Shown here: in pieces, positions 53,870-62,927 of the stretch
Layout of the letters: each line of letters begins with the position of its first letter
How positions within the stretch are numbered: position 1 is the first letter of the stretch
Source of the DNA: Desulfotalea sp.
GTDB lineage: Bacteria; Desulfobacterota; Desulfobulbia; Desulfobulbales; Desulfocapsaceae
NCBI GenBank assembly: GCA_002733995.1
Contig: NVXR01000035.1
Location: 62,001-126,000 of the forward strand
Reading direction: 5' to 3'
Length of the DNA: 64,000 nucleotides
Notes under the pieces: generated by a model
The model's input: only the letters and a program-made list of their open reading frames with translations
What the model was told of the DNA's origin: nothing
Databases searched by the model: none
Program-made: the position numbers and the translations under genes

Positions 53870-54556
53870 ATGCTGAGACGGGAGGTCGTGATGTTATCGG
53901 AAGAAAAACAGTACCGAGTGTTACTGGCAGATGACCATGTATTGATTCGGCATGGGATTAAAAATATCATAAAAAAAAATGATCAGCTTGTAGTTGTTGG
54001 AGAGGTGAGTAACGGTAAACAACTTATGGCTTCGCTTGAAGATTCTGATATTGATTTGATAATTCTTGATATTGCCATGCCCGATATTGGAGGTATGGAG
54101 GCGATTGGCCTTGTGAAAAAGAAGTATCCCTGGATCAAAATTCTTATGCTTACCATGCATAAGAACAAACAGTATTTTTATAATGCCATGGCCGCCGGGG
54201 CTGATGGATATCTTATGAAAGATGATTCCGATGAAGAGCTTCTGGTCGCTATAGCAAAGGTCTTATCCGGGAAGAGTTATATTTCGCCATTCATGACCGA
54301 CGATTTTGCCGATGATGTCATTAATATGTACCGTAATGAAGGACGCACTCCATTTCAGGAACTTACAAAGCGTGAGAAAGAAATTCTCTCGCTCGTCGTT
54401 CAAGGTTTTACCAGTAGGCAGATGGCGGAACAATTGAACTTGAGCCAGCGCACCATCGATCATCATCGTTCTAATCTGTTGCGAAAATTTAACCGCAAAA
54501 ATAGTGTCGAGCTTGTTAATTATGCAATGAGCAATGGCTTTGTTACAACAGAATAG
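53870..54556 (+). CDS. NarL/FixJ-family response regulator
   Basis: A 228-residue two-component regulator. The receiver domain has the acidic pair in LLADDHVLIRHG, phosphoacceptor D67 in LIILDIAMPDIGG, a Thr in MLTMH and Lys in YLMKDDS. The LuxR-type HTH covers about 160-225 (LTKREKEILSLVVQGFTSRQ, then NLSQRTIDHHRSNLLRKF). No sensor kinase is adjacent. Two starts are possible: ATG 53870 with GGAG upstream, and ATG 53891 with a stronger GGGAGGT. The divergent sulfate permease and small ORF are possible targets. Confidence 0.93.
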   Translation: MLRREVVMLSEEKQYRVLLADDHVLIRHGIKNIIKKNDQLVVVGEVSNGKQLMASLEDSDIDLIILDIAMPDIGGMEAIGLVKKKYPWIKILMLTMHKNKQYFYNAMAAGADGYLMKDDSDEELLVAIAKVLSGKSYISPFMTDDFADDVINMYRNEGRTPFQELTKREKEILSLVVQGFTSRQMAEQLNLSQRTIDHHRSNLLRKFNRKNSVELVNYAMSNGFVTTE

Positions 54557-54796
54557 TTAGATTTTTGAGAAAAATAGTTATCATGAGAGTGATGTTTTTA
54601 TTGTCTTGATCTTAATTGTACTTCTCTAAGTGTTTGAAAATACGTTGTTATATCTGGCATATTTTCGTGACTAGGTAAATATACCTATATCAGCTTTGCG
54701 TATATACATCAATTGTGTTTTTCGCTACACGGGATAGTAATAGGCCTACTTTTGAAAGATCTTTTACTAATGACTGTATAATGAGGCACAATTCCA

Positions 54797-55072
54797 ATGA
54801 ACAAAAGAGAACTAATAGCAACCATAGCTACGTCTGGAGGAATTACAAAGGTTCTTGCTGCTGAGGCTTTAGATAAAGTTCTGGCCAATATGATATCGGC
54901 TATGGAGAAGGGAGAGCGGGTGACTTTATCAGGTTTTGGTTCTTTCAAGGTTGTTGAGAGGGCTGCCCAAAAAGGTCGGAACCCCCAGACAGGTCAAACT
55001 ATAACGATACCTGCTCATAATGTTGTTAAATTTAAGCCAGGTAAACATCTTTGTGAACGGGTGCGCTACTAA
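54797..55072 (+). CDS. HU-family DNA-binding protein
   Basis: A 91-residue nucleoid protein with the HU signature LSGFGSFKVVERAAQKGRNP and TGQTITIPAHNVVKFKPGK. The start MNKRELIATIA is standard. It resembles HU more than IHF and is the second family member in the window. It stands alone and converges on lgt, with a stem-loop between them. The upstream 240 bp holds no ORF. Confidence 0.93.
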   Translation: MNKRELIATIATSGGITKVLAAEALDKVLANMISAMEKGERVTLSGFGSFKVVERAAQKGRNPQTGQTITIPAHNVVKFKPGKHLCERVRY

Positions 55073-55151
55073 TCCGTAAGGTCAAGGACATCGTATTAAT
55101 GGATTGAAGGTATTAATGATATTGCGCCTTGTTTTTCGAAGGCACGCAAGT

Positions 55152-55175
55152 GGGACAAAGGTCAACCTTTGTCCC
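55152..55175. terminator. Perfect stem-loop between HU and lgt
   Basis: GGGACAAAGG (55152-55161) pairs exactly with CCTTTGTCCC (55166-55175) around TCAA. It overlaps the last codons of lgt (-) and lies 80 bp after the HU stop (+). No T-tract follows on either strand, so termination is uncertain. Confidence 0.5.
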
Positions 55176-55974
55176 GTGACTGGATTCTTTTGTTGCAAAG
55201 AAACCACATAATAGACCCCGCAGCAATCATTGCACCACTCAACAGCTGACCCATAGTAATGGTTTTGTAGATAAAACCGATTTGCAGGTCAGGTTCCCGG
55301 AAGTTTTCCACGATTATCCTTACTATTCCGTAGCCAACAAAAAAGAGAGCACATATTGCCCCATGGGGCCAGTTGGCTCTGTTTTCCCATGGGCGCTTTC
55401 TTAGACTCCACAGCAGTATAAAGAGTACGACCCCCTCCAGAAAAGCTTCGTAGAGTTGGGATGGGTGTCTAGGCAGAGGCCCCCCGCCCGGGAAAACCAT
55501 TCCCAGCGGTGAATCCGTCACTCTTCCGTAGAGCTCCCCATTGATGAAATTGCCTAACCTACCAAGGCACAGGCCGATGGGAACAGTAGCGACATAGATG
55601 TCCGCCGATCTCCAAAAATCGATATCGTGTTTTCTGCAGTAAAACCAACCACCGAAAAAAAGCGCAATACAGGCCCCGTGAAATGACATACCACCGTTCC
55701 AGGTGGCTGCGATTTCGAGAGGGTGTCTCAGATAGTAGGAAAAATTATAAAACAAGACGTAACCAAGTCGCCCGCCAACAATGACAGAGAGGATGAGTAC
55801 GAGGTTGAGGTTTTCAAAGTGACGGCCAAGTGACCGGAATTTGAAATCCTCAATCTGCTTTTGCACAAGCACGTAAGTTGCTATAAATCCAATGACATAC
55901 ATGAGGCCGTACCAGCGTACATGCAAGGGGCCTATGCTGAAAATAATTGGATCGATCTGAGGAAAGGAGAGCAT
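55162..55974 (-). CDS. lgt: Prolipoprotein diacylglyceryl transferase Lgt
   Basis: An inner-membrane enzyme of 270 residues that moves diacylglycerol from phosphatidylglycerol to the lipobox cysteine of prolipoproteins, the first step of lipoprotein maturation (BamD here would be a client). Seen are the start FSIGPLHVRWYGLMYVIGF, the Lgt signature GRLGNFINGELYGR and RHPSQLYEA, with about seven helices. Its start codon is 3 bp from the mnmG stop codon, so it is probably co-transcribed with mnmG. Confidence 0.97.
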   Translation of the reverse strand: MLSFPQIDPIIFSIGPLHVRWYGLMYVIGFIATYVLVQKQIEDFKFRSLGRHFENLNLVLILSVIVGGRLGYVLFYNFSYYLRHPLEIAATWNGGMSFHGACIALFFGGWFYCRKHDIDFWRSADIYVATVPIGLCLGRLGNFINGELYGRVTDSPLGMVFPGGGPLPRHPSQLYEAFLEGVVLFILLWSLRKRPWENRANWPHGAICALFFVGYGIVRIIVENFREPDLQIGFIYKTITMGQLLSGAMIAAGSIMWFLCNKRIQSRDKG

Positions 55975-55977
55975 GCC

Positions 55978-57885
55978 TTAATCCTTGTGCTGTTTAGTTT
56001 TTTGTATCTTGCGCATATGTACGTGAAGCACAGATACGGCGGCGGGGGTTACTCCTGATATTCTGGAAGCTTGACCGAGTGAACAGGGTTGTATTTTTGT
56101 CAATTTTTCCACAACTTCATTTGAGAGGCCAGAGAGTGTGCTGTAGTCGATGTTTTTGGGAATAACGACAGATTCCATTTTTTTAAACCGGGCTACCTGC
56201 TCATATTGCCTGTCTATGTACCCCTTAAACTTCACCTGGAGCTCTATTTCGGCATGGACGAAGCTGTTTATAAGGCTTTCTACCTGTTCCTGTTCCTCAG
56301 CGGCCAAAGGGAGCTGGCTAAATGACGACAGGTGTAATTCTGGTCGTCGTAGTATGTCCGCCAGGCTCGACTTCTGTTTTAGGTTACTCGATCCTAAATT
56401 TTGCAAAGCGTTATTGATTACAGCAGTTGGTTTTATCAAGATATTTTCAAGTTGTGTAATACCATCCTGCACTGCGGATTGTTTTTTTAGAAAAGATTGA
56501 TTCTTCTCTTTTGATACAAGGCCAATCTTGTGGCCAATAGCGGCAAGACGCGTATCGGCGTTGTCCTCGCGGAGTAAAAGTCGATACTCTGCGCGGGAGG
56601 TGAACAGGCGGTACGGCTCCTTGGTCCCGCAGGTAACGAGGTCGTCAATAAGGACGCCAATGTAGGCCTGGGAGCGGTCGAGAATAAGTGGAGGCTCATC
56701 CTTAATGTAATTGACAGCATTGATGCTTGCCATGAGTCCTTGGGCTGCAGCTTCTTCGTAGCCGGAGGTCCCATTTATTTGACCAGCGAGAAAAAGGCCT
56801 TTGATTTTTTTCGTTTCAAGGGAGGGTTTGAGGCCAAGCGGGTCAATGTAGTCGTACTCGATGGCGTATCCGGGACGAATAATTTTAGCATTTTCTAGAC
56901 CCTTGATGGAGTTTACCATTTTTTGTTGGGTGGCAAGGGGCAAACTTGTAGGGATACCGTTTGGATACACCTCTACTGTGTCAAGACCTTCGGGCTCAAT
57001 GAAGATTTGGTGCCTGTCTTTTTCAGGAAAACGCATAACCTTGTCTTCAATGGAAGGGCAGTATCTTGCGCCGATTCCTTGGATAATTCCGGCATATAAT
57101 GGGGAGCCATCGATGTTTTGCCTGATTATCTCATGGGTCTTTTCGTTTGTGTAGGTGATGTAACAGGGGAGCTGGGGGAGGGTATAGTCACCCTTGGACG
57201 AGAATGAGAAATGGGCTGGCGGATTATCGCTGTGCTGTTCTTCAAGGTCGCTATAGTCGATGGTGTTTGCGTCAAGTCTTGGCACGGTTCCCGTTTTCAT
57301 TCGCCCGACTTCAAAGCCGTTTTCTCTGAACCAGCGGGCAAGGCCTTTGGACGCGGCACAGCCAAGACGACCGGCTGAAAAGCTCTTCAATCCTATGTGC
57401 ACCAAGCCTTCAAGAAACGTTCCTGTGGCGACAACGATGGCGTCAACCGCTATGCGTTCGTCTATTGAGGTGATGAGTCCTGTGATGCTGCCGTCTTCTA
57501 CTATGAATTCGGTGACGACGGTCTGTTTTACGCTGAGGTTTGGCTGGTTTTCAATGACCGACTTCATGCGTAGGCGGTAGAGGAGTCTGTCGGCCTGGGC
57601 TCTTGACGATCTGACCGCTGGGCCTTTACTTGTGTTCAATTTACGGAATTGAATGGAGGTGGCGTCAATGTTCTTTGCCATTTCACCGCCCAAGGCATCG
57701 ATCTCCCGGACAAGATGTCCTTTAGCCAAGCCCCCAATTGCGGGGTTGCATGACATTGCGCCAATGGTGTCAACGTTGATCACGGTGAGAAGTGTTTTAC
57801 AGCCAAGTCGCGCAGCAGCGAGGGCTGCTTCGCATCCTGCGTGGCCAGCACCTATGATTGCGATGTCGTATTTTTCTGATATCAT
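55978..57885 (-). CDS. mnmG: tRNA uridine 5-carboxymethylaminomethyl modification enzyme MnmG
   Basis: A 635-residue FAD enzyme (GidA) that, with MnmE, installs the carboxymethylaminomethyl group at the wobble uridine of several tRNAs. The FAD fold starts IIGAGHAGCEAALAAARLG, followed by MSCNPAIGGLAKGHLVREID. The C-terminal helical domain (ISGVTPAAVSVLHVHMRK) binds MnmE. The partner mnmE lies about 5 kb away at the right edge on the opposite strand. Confidence 0.98.
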   Translation of the reverse strand: MISEKYDIAIIGAGHAGCEAALAAARLGCKTLLTVINVDTIGAMSCNPAIGGLAKGHLVREIDALGGEMAKNIDATSIQFRKLNTSKGPAVRSSRAQADRLLYRLRMKSVIENQPNLSVKQTVVTEFIVEDGSITGLITSIDERIAVDAIVVATGTFLEGLVHIGLKSFSAGRLGCAASKGLARWFRENGFEVGRMKTGTVPRLDANTIDYSDLEEQHSDNPPAHFSFSSKGDYTLPQLPCYITYTNEKTHEIIRQNIDGSPLYAGIIQGIGARYCPSIEDKVMRFPEKDRHQIFIEPEGLDTVEVYPNGIPTSLPLATQQKMVNSIKGLENAKIIRPGYAIEYDYIDPLGLKPSLETKKIKGLFLAGQINGTSGYEEAAAQGLMASINAVNYIKDEPPLILDRSQAYIGVLIDDLVTCGTKEPYRLFTSRAEYRLLLREDNADTRLAAIGHKIGLVSKEKNQSFLKKQSAVQDGITQLENILIKPTAVINNALQNLGSSNLKQKSSLADILRRPELHLSSFSQLPLAAEEQEQVESLINSFVHAEIELQVKFKGYIDRQYEQVARFKKMESVVIPKNIDYSTLSGLSNEVVEKLTKIQPCSLGQASRISGVTPAAVSVLHVHMRKIQKTKQHKD

Positions 57886-58089
57886 CTGAATTATATATGG
57901 TAATATTTGAAGTTGTACAGGTCGTATATTCTGTTTCTATGCTTGCTTGAGTCGTTTGTTAATGATTCTTCGGGTGGTCCTTCGGTATCGTTTAAACACA
58001 CCGTGTGTAACTGTTTATTAGTGCCTCAGATTTGTTCAATTGAGGGCTTGAAGCATACGAGTGCTTGTGATGCAGTTATATGCTTATGT

Positions 58090-58926
58090 TTATTTAACAT
58101 CTTTTTTCCACCAGATCAGGGCCCATTGTACGGGGCTGTTTCTTTGCACGGTAATGCTGTTTTTTGTTGATGCAGTAATATTCTGTTCTATATATTTGAG
58201 TAAATCACCCTTTTCGGTGATTGTTAGTTCGTGAAACATCCAGCTGTACGAGGCGAGGGCCTCCTCAAGTGTTGAATAGACGTTGACTGGATTTGGTCTG
58301 AGTACTGTTACATTGGGATAAATCCCCATTTTGTATAATATATTTAATGTGTAGATGTAATCAGGACCAGTGTTAAATGGTCTACCGATGGCCTCAAAGG
58401 CGCCCTCTTCAAAAGGAGTCGCACCAATTCGGTCGCTGAGGAACACAAATTTTGTTGCAAATGAATTGATTTTTTCAAGGGCGGGTACGAGATCATCTAT
58501 GCCAATAGATCTGGATGCTAATGCTATGTCATGGGGACGGATGCCTTTGGCATGCCAATCATCCTCCCAAGAACATTCAACTGTCTTGATATTCTCTATC
58601 TTGTCAGTTTTTGCATGCTGGTTCAGCACATCGAGCATTCCAGCAGAAAAATCGATTGCGGTAACGTTTTGTACCTTTTTTGCAATGGGGAGTGCGAGGG
58701 TACCTGGACCGGAACCTATATCAAGAACAGTGAAGGAAGGTGTAAGGGGAAGTTCTTTGATAAAAAGATCAATATAATTATTATTTTTATTTCGTTCAGA
58801 AAAAGAATGTGCTTTGTTGTTCCATTCTTTGGGCCCTTTTCGCTTCCACCCTTTTTGAGACATTGCATTTTTTCTGAGTAATGGCCAGTTGATGTCGGTG
58901 TATGTTTGAATGGTAGGGGCTGTCAT
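58090..58926 (-). CDS. Class I SAM-dependent methyltransferase
   Basis: A 278-residue protein with the SAM-binding motif VLDIGSGPGTLALP (about 68-81) and the acidic loop VTAIDFSAGML. Later strands (HDIALASRSIG, KFVFLSDRIG) follow the class I Rossmann order. The substrate is unknown; the N-terminal 60 residues are basic and rich in Trp and Lys (KGWKRKGPKEWNNKAHSF). It stands alone on the minus strand, divergent from the rpmH cluster. Confidence 0.85.
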   Translation of the reverse strand: MTAPTIQTYTDINWPLLRKNAMSQKGWKRKGPKEWNNKAHSFSERNKNNNYIDLFIKELPLTPSFTVLDIGSGPGTLALPIAKKVQNVTAIDFSAGMLDVLNQHAKTDKIENIKTVECSWEDDWHAKGIRPHDIALASRSIGIDDLVPALEKINSFATKFVFLSDRIGATPFEEGAFEAIGRPFNTGPDYIYTLNILYKMGIYPNVTVLRPNPVNVYSTLEEALASYSWMFHELTITEKGDLLKYIEQNITASTKNSITVQRNSPVQWALIWWKKDVK

Positions 58927-59263
58927 GGGATATTAGCCTTATGTGAAAAGGGTGGCTGTAAATGGAAAATTAATGGGATTAGAATAGCACAGCCTATAGG
59001 CTTCTGCAATATTCCCTTGATAGAGACGTACAAAAATGTTTGACACAAGATGGTGGATGTGGTTATTATTCTCCTTTTGCAATTTATAAATTCATAGGTG
59101 GCTGAATTGCTCCTGTGAATGAAGTTGACTTTAAGAAGGCTAGTCTCATGTATTTGGGAATTAGCGGGATATGTACTTTCAAAAATTATATTCTTAAAGT
59201 CTCTACAGTTTTAAAAAAAAGTCCATGTGGATTTCATGGATTCTACAGATGAGGATGTAAGTA
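58927..59263. other. Intergenic region upstream of rpmH
   Basis: A 337 bp gap between divergent genes. It contains the rpmH promoter. I looked for DnaA boxes (TTATCCACA) because rpmH often flanks oriC, and found none, so an origin here is not supported. Confidence 0.55.
59040..59069 (+). promoter_or_regulatory. Sigma-70-type promoter for the rpmH cluster
   Basis: A perfect TTGACA (59040-59045) and TATTAT (59064-59069, 5/6 match) are 18 bp apart. The start near 59076 would give a leader of about 190 nt before rpmH. Confidence 0.6.
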
Positions 59264-59401
59264 ATGAGTAAGCGAACTTTCCAGCCAAGCAGAATCAAAC
59301 GCGCACGCACCCATGGTTTTCGTGAAAGAATGAGCACCCGTGCAGGTCGTTCTATTATCCGCGCTCGTAGAGCAAAGGGTCGTAAGAGACTTTCAGCATA
59401 A
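59264..59401 (+). CDS. rpmH: 50S ribosomal protein L34
   Basis: A 45-codon gene read directly. The product begins MSKRTFQPSRIKRARTHGF and continues with RERMSTRAGRSIIRARRAKG and RKRLSA, an unmistakable L34: short, highly basic and of family length. GATGAGGATG lies upstream of the ATG at 59264. The stop codon is 1 bp before the rnpA TTG. It heads the conserved rpmH-rnpA-yidD-yidC-jag-mnmE order. Confidence 0.98.
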   Translation: MSKRTFQPSRIKRARTHGFRERMSTRAGRSIIRARRAKGRKRLSA

Positions 59402-59402
59402 A

Positions 59403-59774
59403 TTGAACAATCAACGGCTTTTGAAAGCTTCGCTGCTTCGTAAAGGGTGGGAGTTTGAAGAAGTTTACAGCAAGGGAAAACGTTTACACGGTAACGGTTT
59501 TACGTTGATCTGTCTGAGTAATGGCACCTCCCTCAGCAGGTTAGGTATAAGCGTTCATCGAAAAATTCGTGGTGCTGTGAAGAGAAACCGCATTAAACGA
59601 ATTATTAGAGAATCGTTCAGGCTTGAGCGAAAACAGTATCCACAGGGTGTTGATATTGTTTTCGCTGTTCGTCATGGTTTTTCCTGTAAACATCCCGACG
59701 ACATCTGTAGGGCTGTCGAGGGCGTTGCTGCAAGATTTACTTGTGATCAGAGCAGAAGAAATGAAGATAAGTAA
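59403..59774 (+). CDS. rnpA: Ribonuclease P protein component RnpA
   Basis: The small basic protein that assists the RNase P RNA in trimming the 5' ends of pre-tRNAs. The signature is SRLGISVHRKIRGAVKRNRI followed by KRIIRESFR, and FEEVYSKGKRLHG is typical of the N-terminus. The frame is open from 59340, but that region overlaps rpmH; a TTG at 59403, one base after the rpmH stop codon, gives a product starting MNNQRLLKASLLRKG (123 residues), the usual form. The 3' end overlaps yidD by 14 bp. Confidence 0.93.
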   Translation: MNNQRLLKASLLRKGWEFEEVYSKGKRLHGNGFTLICLSNGTSLSRLGISVHRKIRGAVKRNRIKRIIRESFRLERKQYPQGVDIVFAVRHGFSCKHPDDICRAVEGVAARFTCDQSRRNEDK

Positions 59775-59988
59775 ATTGCCTGAAAAAGTATTTATCGGAT
59801 GTGTGAAAGGATATAAGTATTTGATATCTCCTATTTTGCCGCCTTCTTGTCGTTTTACTCCCACCTGTTCAACTTACACAATTCAAGCCGTCGAAAAATA
59901 TGGGGTGCTTCGCGGCGCCTTCAAAGGGTTGTCGCGTTTGTTGCGTTGCCACCCATTTTCCCGAGGCGGGTATGATCCGTTGCAGTAA
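59761..59988 (+). CDS. yidD: Membrane protein insertion efficiency factor YidD
   Basis: A 75-residue protein of the YidD family (DUF37), a small membrane-associated helper of YidC-dependent insertion. The family core is ISPILPPSCRFTPTCSTYTI, with the cysteine-rich TPTCS and the ending RCHPFSRGGYDPLQ. The frame runs further upstream, but the ATG at 59761 gives the standard length and overlaps rnpA by 14 bp, as is usual in this cluster. Confidence 0.97.
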   Translation: MKISKLPEKVFIGCVKGYKYLISPILPPSCRFTPTCSTYTIQAVEKYGVLRGAFKGLSRLLRCHPFSRGGYDPLQ

Positions 59989-60053
59989 ACAGATCCCTCG
60001 CCATTTTTATTAACTGACATTTTCTAACTTCGTCATTTATAAGCGGACAGTTC

Positions 60054-61730
60054 ATGGACACCTATAGAGCCTTTTTGGCAATAATTATCTCTTTTATCAT
60101 CTTAGTCGGCTATCAATATTTCTTCGTAGGCTTTGACCAGCCCGTAGCCGTTGATGGGCAGACAGTACAGAGTATCCCTCAACCGTCAGGTCAGTCCGGA
60201 GGAATTGCAACAACCAGTGTACCTCTGCCTGCAGTTGTTCCCCAGAGTATTGCCCCTGTACAAGTTGTGACCTATGACAGAACACCTAAGGAGATCTTGG
60301 TTGAAACGGATCTGTACACCGCGACTCTATCGGAAGATGGTGGAACTGTAACAAGTTTCGTGTTGAAGAATTATAAAGAAACCCATGATGCTGACTCTTT
60401 AGGTATGCAGCTGGTTAAGACAGATGCAAGCCAGGGCTTTCCGCTGGAGTTCTCTTGGGGAAGTGCTGTTGCTGGTAGGATTCTCTATAACAGTGATGTT
60501 CAATCTGTGTATCTCTCCGAAGGACAGGAGGGGCAGCTTGTACTAACCGCAGAGGCGGGGAATGGGCTCACTGTGGTTCGTACATACACCTTTTATAATG
60601 ATACATATCTCATCAATATGAGTGTGAAGGTTATAAATGGATCAGGGGCGATCCTCCAGGGTATTCCTCAAATACACCAGGTTAATACTAAATTTGAAAC
60701 GAGTATCAGCCCAGCCAAGCGCTTCTTGTTTACCGGTCCCGCTATTTACCTTGATGAGAGTCTCAATGAGGTTAAGGCGGATGAGTTTGAGGATGCGCCC
60801 TATGTTCTTCAAGGTTCAATTGCCTGGGCCGGTTATGAAAGTAACTACTTTCTCTGTGCCGTGGTTCCAACCGAAGGGAATGGTAAGTCATTCACTATGC
60901 AGGGGACTGAAGATGTAGCCAGAAGCCAGCTCGCAGGAAGTCTGGATACGCTTCAGGCTGGAATGGAGAAAGAGTATAAATACCATGTCTTCTATGGTCC
61001 TAAGAAACTGAAGACTCTTAAATCGATAGGTTTCAGTCTTGATCGTTCAATTAACTTTGGTTGGTTTGATGTTATAGCGAAACCCGCTTTATGGCTTTTG
61101 AACACCTTTTATGGTATTTTCCATAACTATGGTATCGCAATTATTCTTGTTACTGTTCTTTTCAAAGCTTGTTTCTGGCCGATTTCGCAAAGAGGTATGA
61201 AGTCGATGAAGAACATGCAGAAGCTTCAGCCTAAAATGGCCAAGCTCAAGGAGAAATACAAGGGCGATCCTGCCAAGATGAATCAGGAAGTGATGAGTCT
61301 TTATAAGACTTATAAAGTGAATCCACTTGGTGGTTGTTTGCCGATGGTACTTCAGATTCCTGTATTCTTTGCGCTTTACAAGGTTTTATTACTGTCCATT
61401 GAGCTCAGACATGCACCGTTTCTCCTCTGGATTACTGACCTCTCCGCACCAGACAGGCTTTATATTGGCTTCGACCTGCCTTATTTGGGAGGCTTGCCAG
61501 TACTTACCTTGCTGATGGGGGCGTCAATGTTTTTTCAACAAAAACTTACACCTACCACTGCTGATCCTACCCAGGCAAAGATTATGATGTTCTTACCTGT
61601 GGTTTTCACCTTTATGTTTCTTAATTTTGCCTCTGGTCTGGTATTGTATTGGTTTATCAATAATCTCCTTTCTATCCTTCAGCAGGTCCTTATTAACAGA
61701 GATAAGAAAAAACCTGTACCGGCAGGTTGA
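60054..61730 (+). CDS. yidC: Membrane protein insertase YidC
   Basis: A 558-residue insertase of the Gram-negative type. An N-terminal membrane helix (YRAFLAIIISFIILVGYQYF) is followed by a Gln/Pro/Ser-rich linker, the large periplasmic beta domain (about 80-330) and a C-terminal core of five helices with GIAIILVTVLFKACFWPISQ. The conserved hydrophilic-groove arginine is in the FWPISQRGMKSM region, and LKEKYKGDPAKMNQEVM is the coiled-coil hairpin. It inserts membrane proteins alone or with SecYEG/SecDF; the atpE product is a likely client. Confidence 0.98.
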   Translation: MDTYRAFLAIIISFIILVGYQYFFVGFDQPVAVDGQTVQSIPQPSGQSGGIATTSVPLPAVVPQSIAPVQVVTYDRTPKEILVETDLYTATLSEDGGTVTSFVLKNYKETHDADSLGMQLVKTDASQGFPLEFSWGSAVAGRILYNSDVQSVYLSEGQEGQLVLTAEAGNGLTVVRTYTFYNDTYLINMSVKVINGSGAILQGIPQIHQVNTKFETSISPAKRFLFTGPAIYLDESLNEVKADEFEDAPYVLQGSIAWAGYESNYFLCAVVPTEGNGKSFTMQGTEDVARSQLAGSLDTLQAGMEKEYKYHVFYGPKKLKTLKSIGFSLDRSINFGWFDVIAKPALWLLNTFYGIFHNYGIAIILVTVLFKACFWPISQRGMKSMKNMQKLQPKMAKLKEKYKGDPAKMNQEVMSLYKTYKVNPLGGCLPMVLQIPVFFALYKVLLLSIELRHAPFLLWITDLSAPDRLYIGFDLPYLGGLPVLTLLMGASMFFQQKLTPTTADPTQAKIMMFLPVVFTFMFLNFASGLVLYWFINNLLSILQQVLINRDKKKPVPAG

Positions 61731-61799
61731 TGTGTGTAAAACTATGTGTAGATGCACTGAGACAGTGAGACGTAAGATTCAACAGGGAAAGGTAATGTA

Positions 61800-62777
61800 A
61801 TGTCTTTAGCAAAAAAAGATTTCTTCGGAAAAGAAGTTACCGATGCCATTAAAAAGGCATGTGATAGCTTCGGTGTTGCGCAGGAAAAATTAGAAATTGA
61901 GGTTGTTGAAACGGGATCAACCGGTATTTTTGGTTTAATTCGAAAAAAAGCGCATATTAGAGCCTCTGTTCGTCCTGATGTTGTGGACGATACAGCAGAT
62001 GTTTCGATGGATTCTCTGCTGTCAGTAAAGGAAAAACCAGCAAAGGAAAAACCAGTAAAAAGCAGGACTGCCCGGCCTAAAAAGAAGGTTACTCCAAAGG
62101 TTGAAGTTGAAGCACAAAAGCCTGTTGAAACGGAGAAACCGGCTCCGGTCGCTACAGCGGATGTCGTTGTAGAGGTTAAGGAAGAAGTCGAAGAAGTTAC
62201 CAAAGCTGAACCTGCTGAAGAAGAGGCGGCAAGTCCTGAGAGCTTAGAAATTGTGAAAGCAGAACTTAAGCAGATTGTAGAATTGATGGGTTTCCCCTCA
62301 ACTCTTGAGCTCGAAAGTGAAGGTCTGTCGGTTTCTTGTACCTTGGGCGGAGAGTTTGAAGACAATCTCACCGGGGTTGACGGAAAGGTTCTGGACAGCT
62401 TGCAGTATATTCTTCGTAAGATCGTAACGAGAAAGGTGCCGGAGAGACTGCGGATTTCTATAAATGTTGGTGAATTCCGGGAAAAACGGCTCGAAAATCT
62501 CAAGTTGAAAGCGGTAGAACTTGCAACTCTTGTCAAAGAAGATGGCAAGACTCAGGTGCTTCCTGCTCTTAACCCTTCCGAGCGTCGGGCTATTCATATG
62601 ATTCTTCAGGAAGATAAAGAGATTCGTAGCAGATCCGTTGGGGACGGCCTTTTTAAGAAAATCCTCATCTATAAACCAGGTAAGGGCAATCGAGGCGGGA
62701 GAAAACGACCCCAGTCAAGAGGCCGCCAAAACAAAGGGGCTCAGAAGCCTGAGGCTGATACCGATACCGAGACTTGA
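61800..62777 (+). CDS. jag: Jag/KhpB-type RNA-binding protein
   Basis: A 325-residue protein of the Jag family. The N-terminal Jag_N domain (AKKDFFGKEVTDAIKKAC to FGLIRKKAHI, about 4-58) is followed by a long charged linker rich in Lys, Glu, Val and Pro (about 75-150), a KH domain (about 160-235) and an R3H domain (about 245-300, LNPSERRAIHMIL). The C-terminal tail is basic (GGRKRPQSRGRQNKG). Its fixed position after yidC agrees. Relatives bind RNA and affect cell division and elongation in other bacteria; the role here is inferred. Confidence 0.95.
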   Translation: MSLAKKDFFGKEVTDAIKKACDSFGVAQEKLEIEVVETGSTGIFGLIRKKAHIRASVRPDVVDDTADVSMDSLLSVKEKPAKEKPVKSRTARPKKKVTPKVEVEAQKPVETEKPAPVATADVVVEVKEEVEEVTKAEPAEEEAASPESLEIVKAELKQIVELMGFPSTLELESEGLSVSCTLGGEFEDNLTGVDGKVLDSLQYILRKIVTRKVPERLRISINVGEFREKRLENLKLKAVELATLVKEDGKTQVLPALNPSERRAIHMILQEDKEIRSRSVGDGLFKKILIYKPGKGNRGGRKRPQSRGRQNKGAQKPEADTDTET

Positions 62778-62927
62778 TATCACTCTTTCGTTGTAAACCT
62801 TGTGTCTTGCAGGTTAGCCTTGTCTAAGGCAGCAATTCACCACCAAGGCTCTTGTCTCAGCATAATTCTGTTTTGCAGGATTATAACATTTAGAAAGAGT
62901 TCATGAAATCCGTACTGAGGAACAATT

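Noticed and set aside
58927..59263. Replication origin next to rpmH
   Set aside because: No DnaA-box cluster and no dnaA or dnaN gene were seen; gene order alone is not enough.
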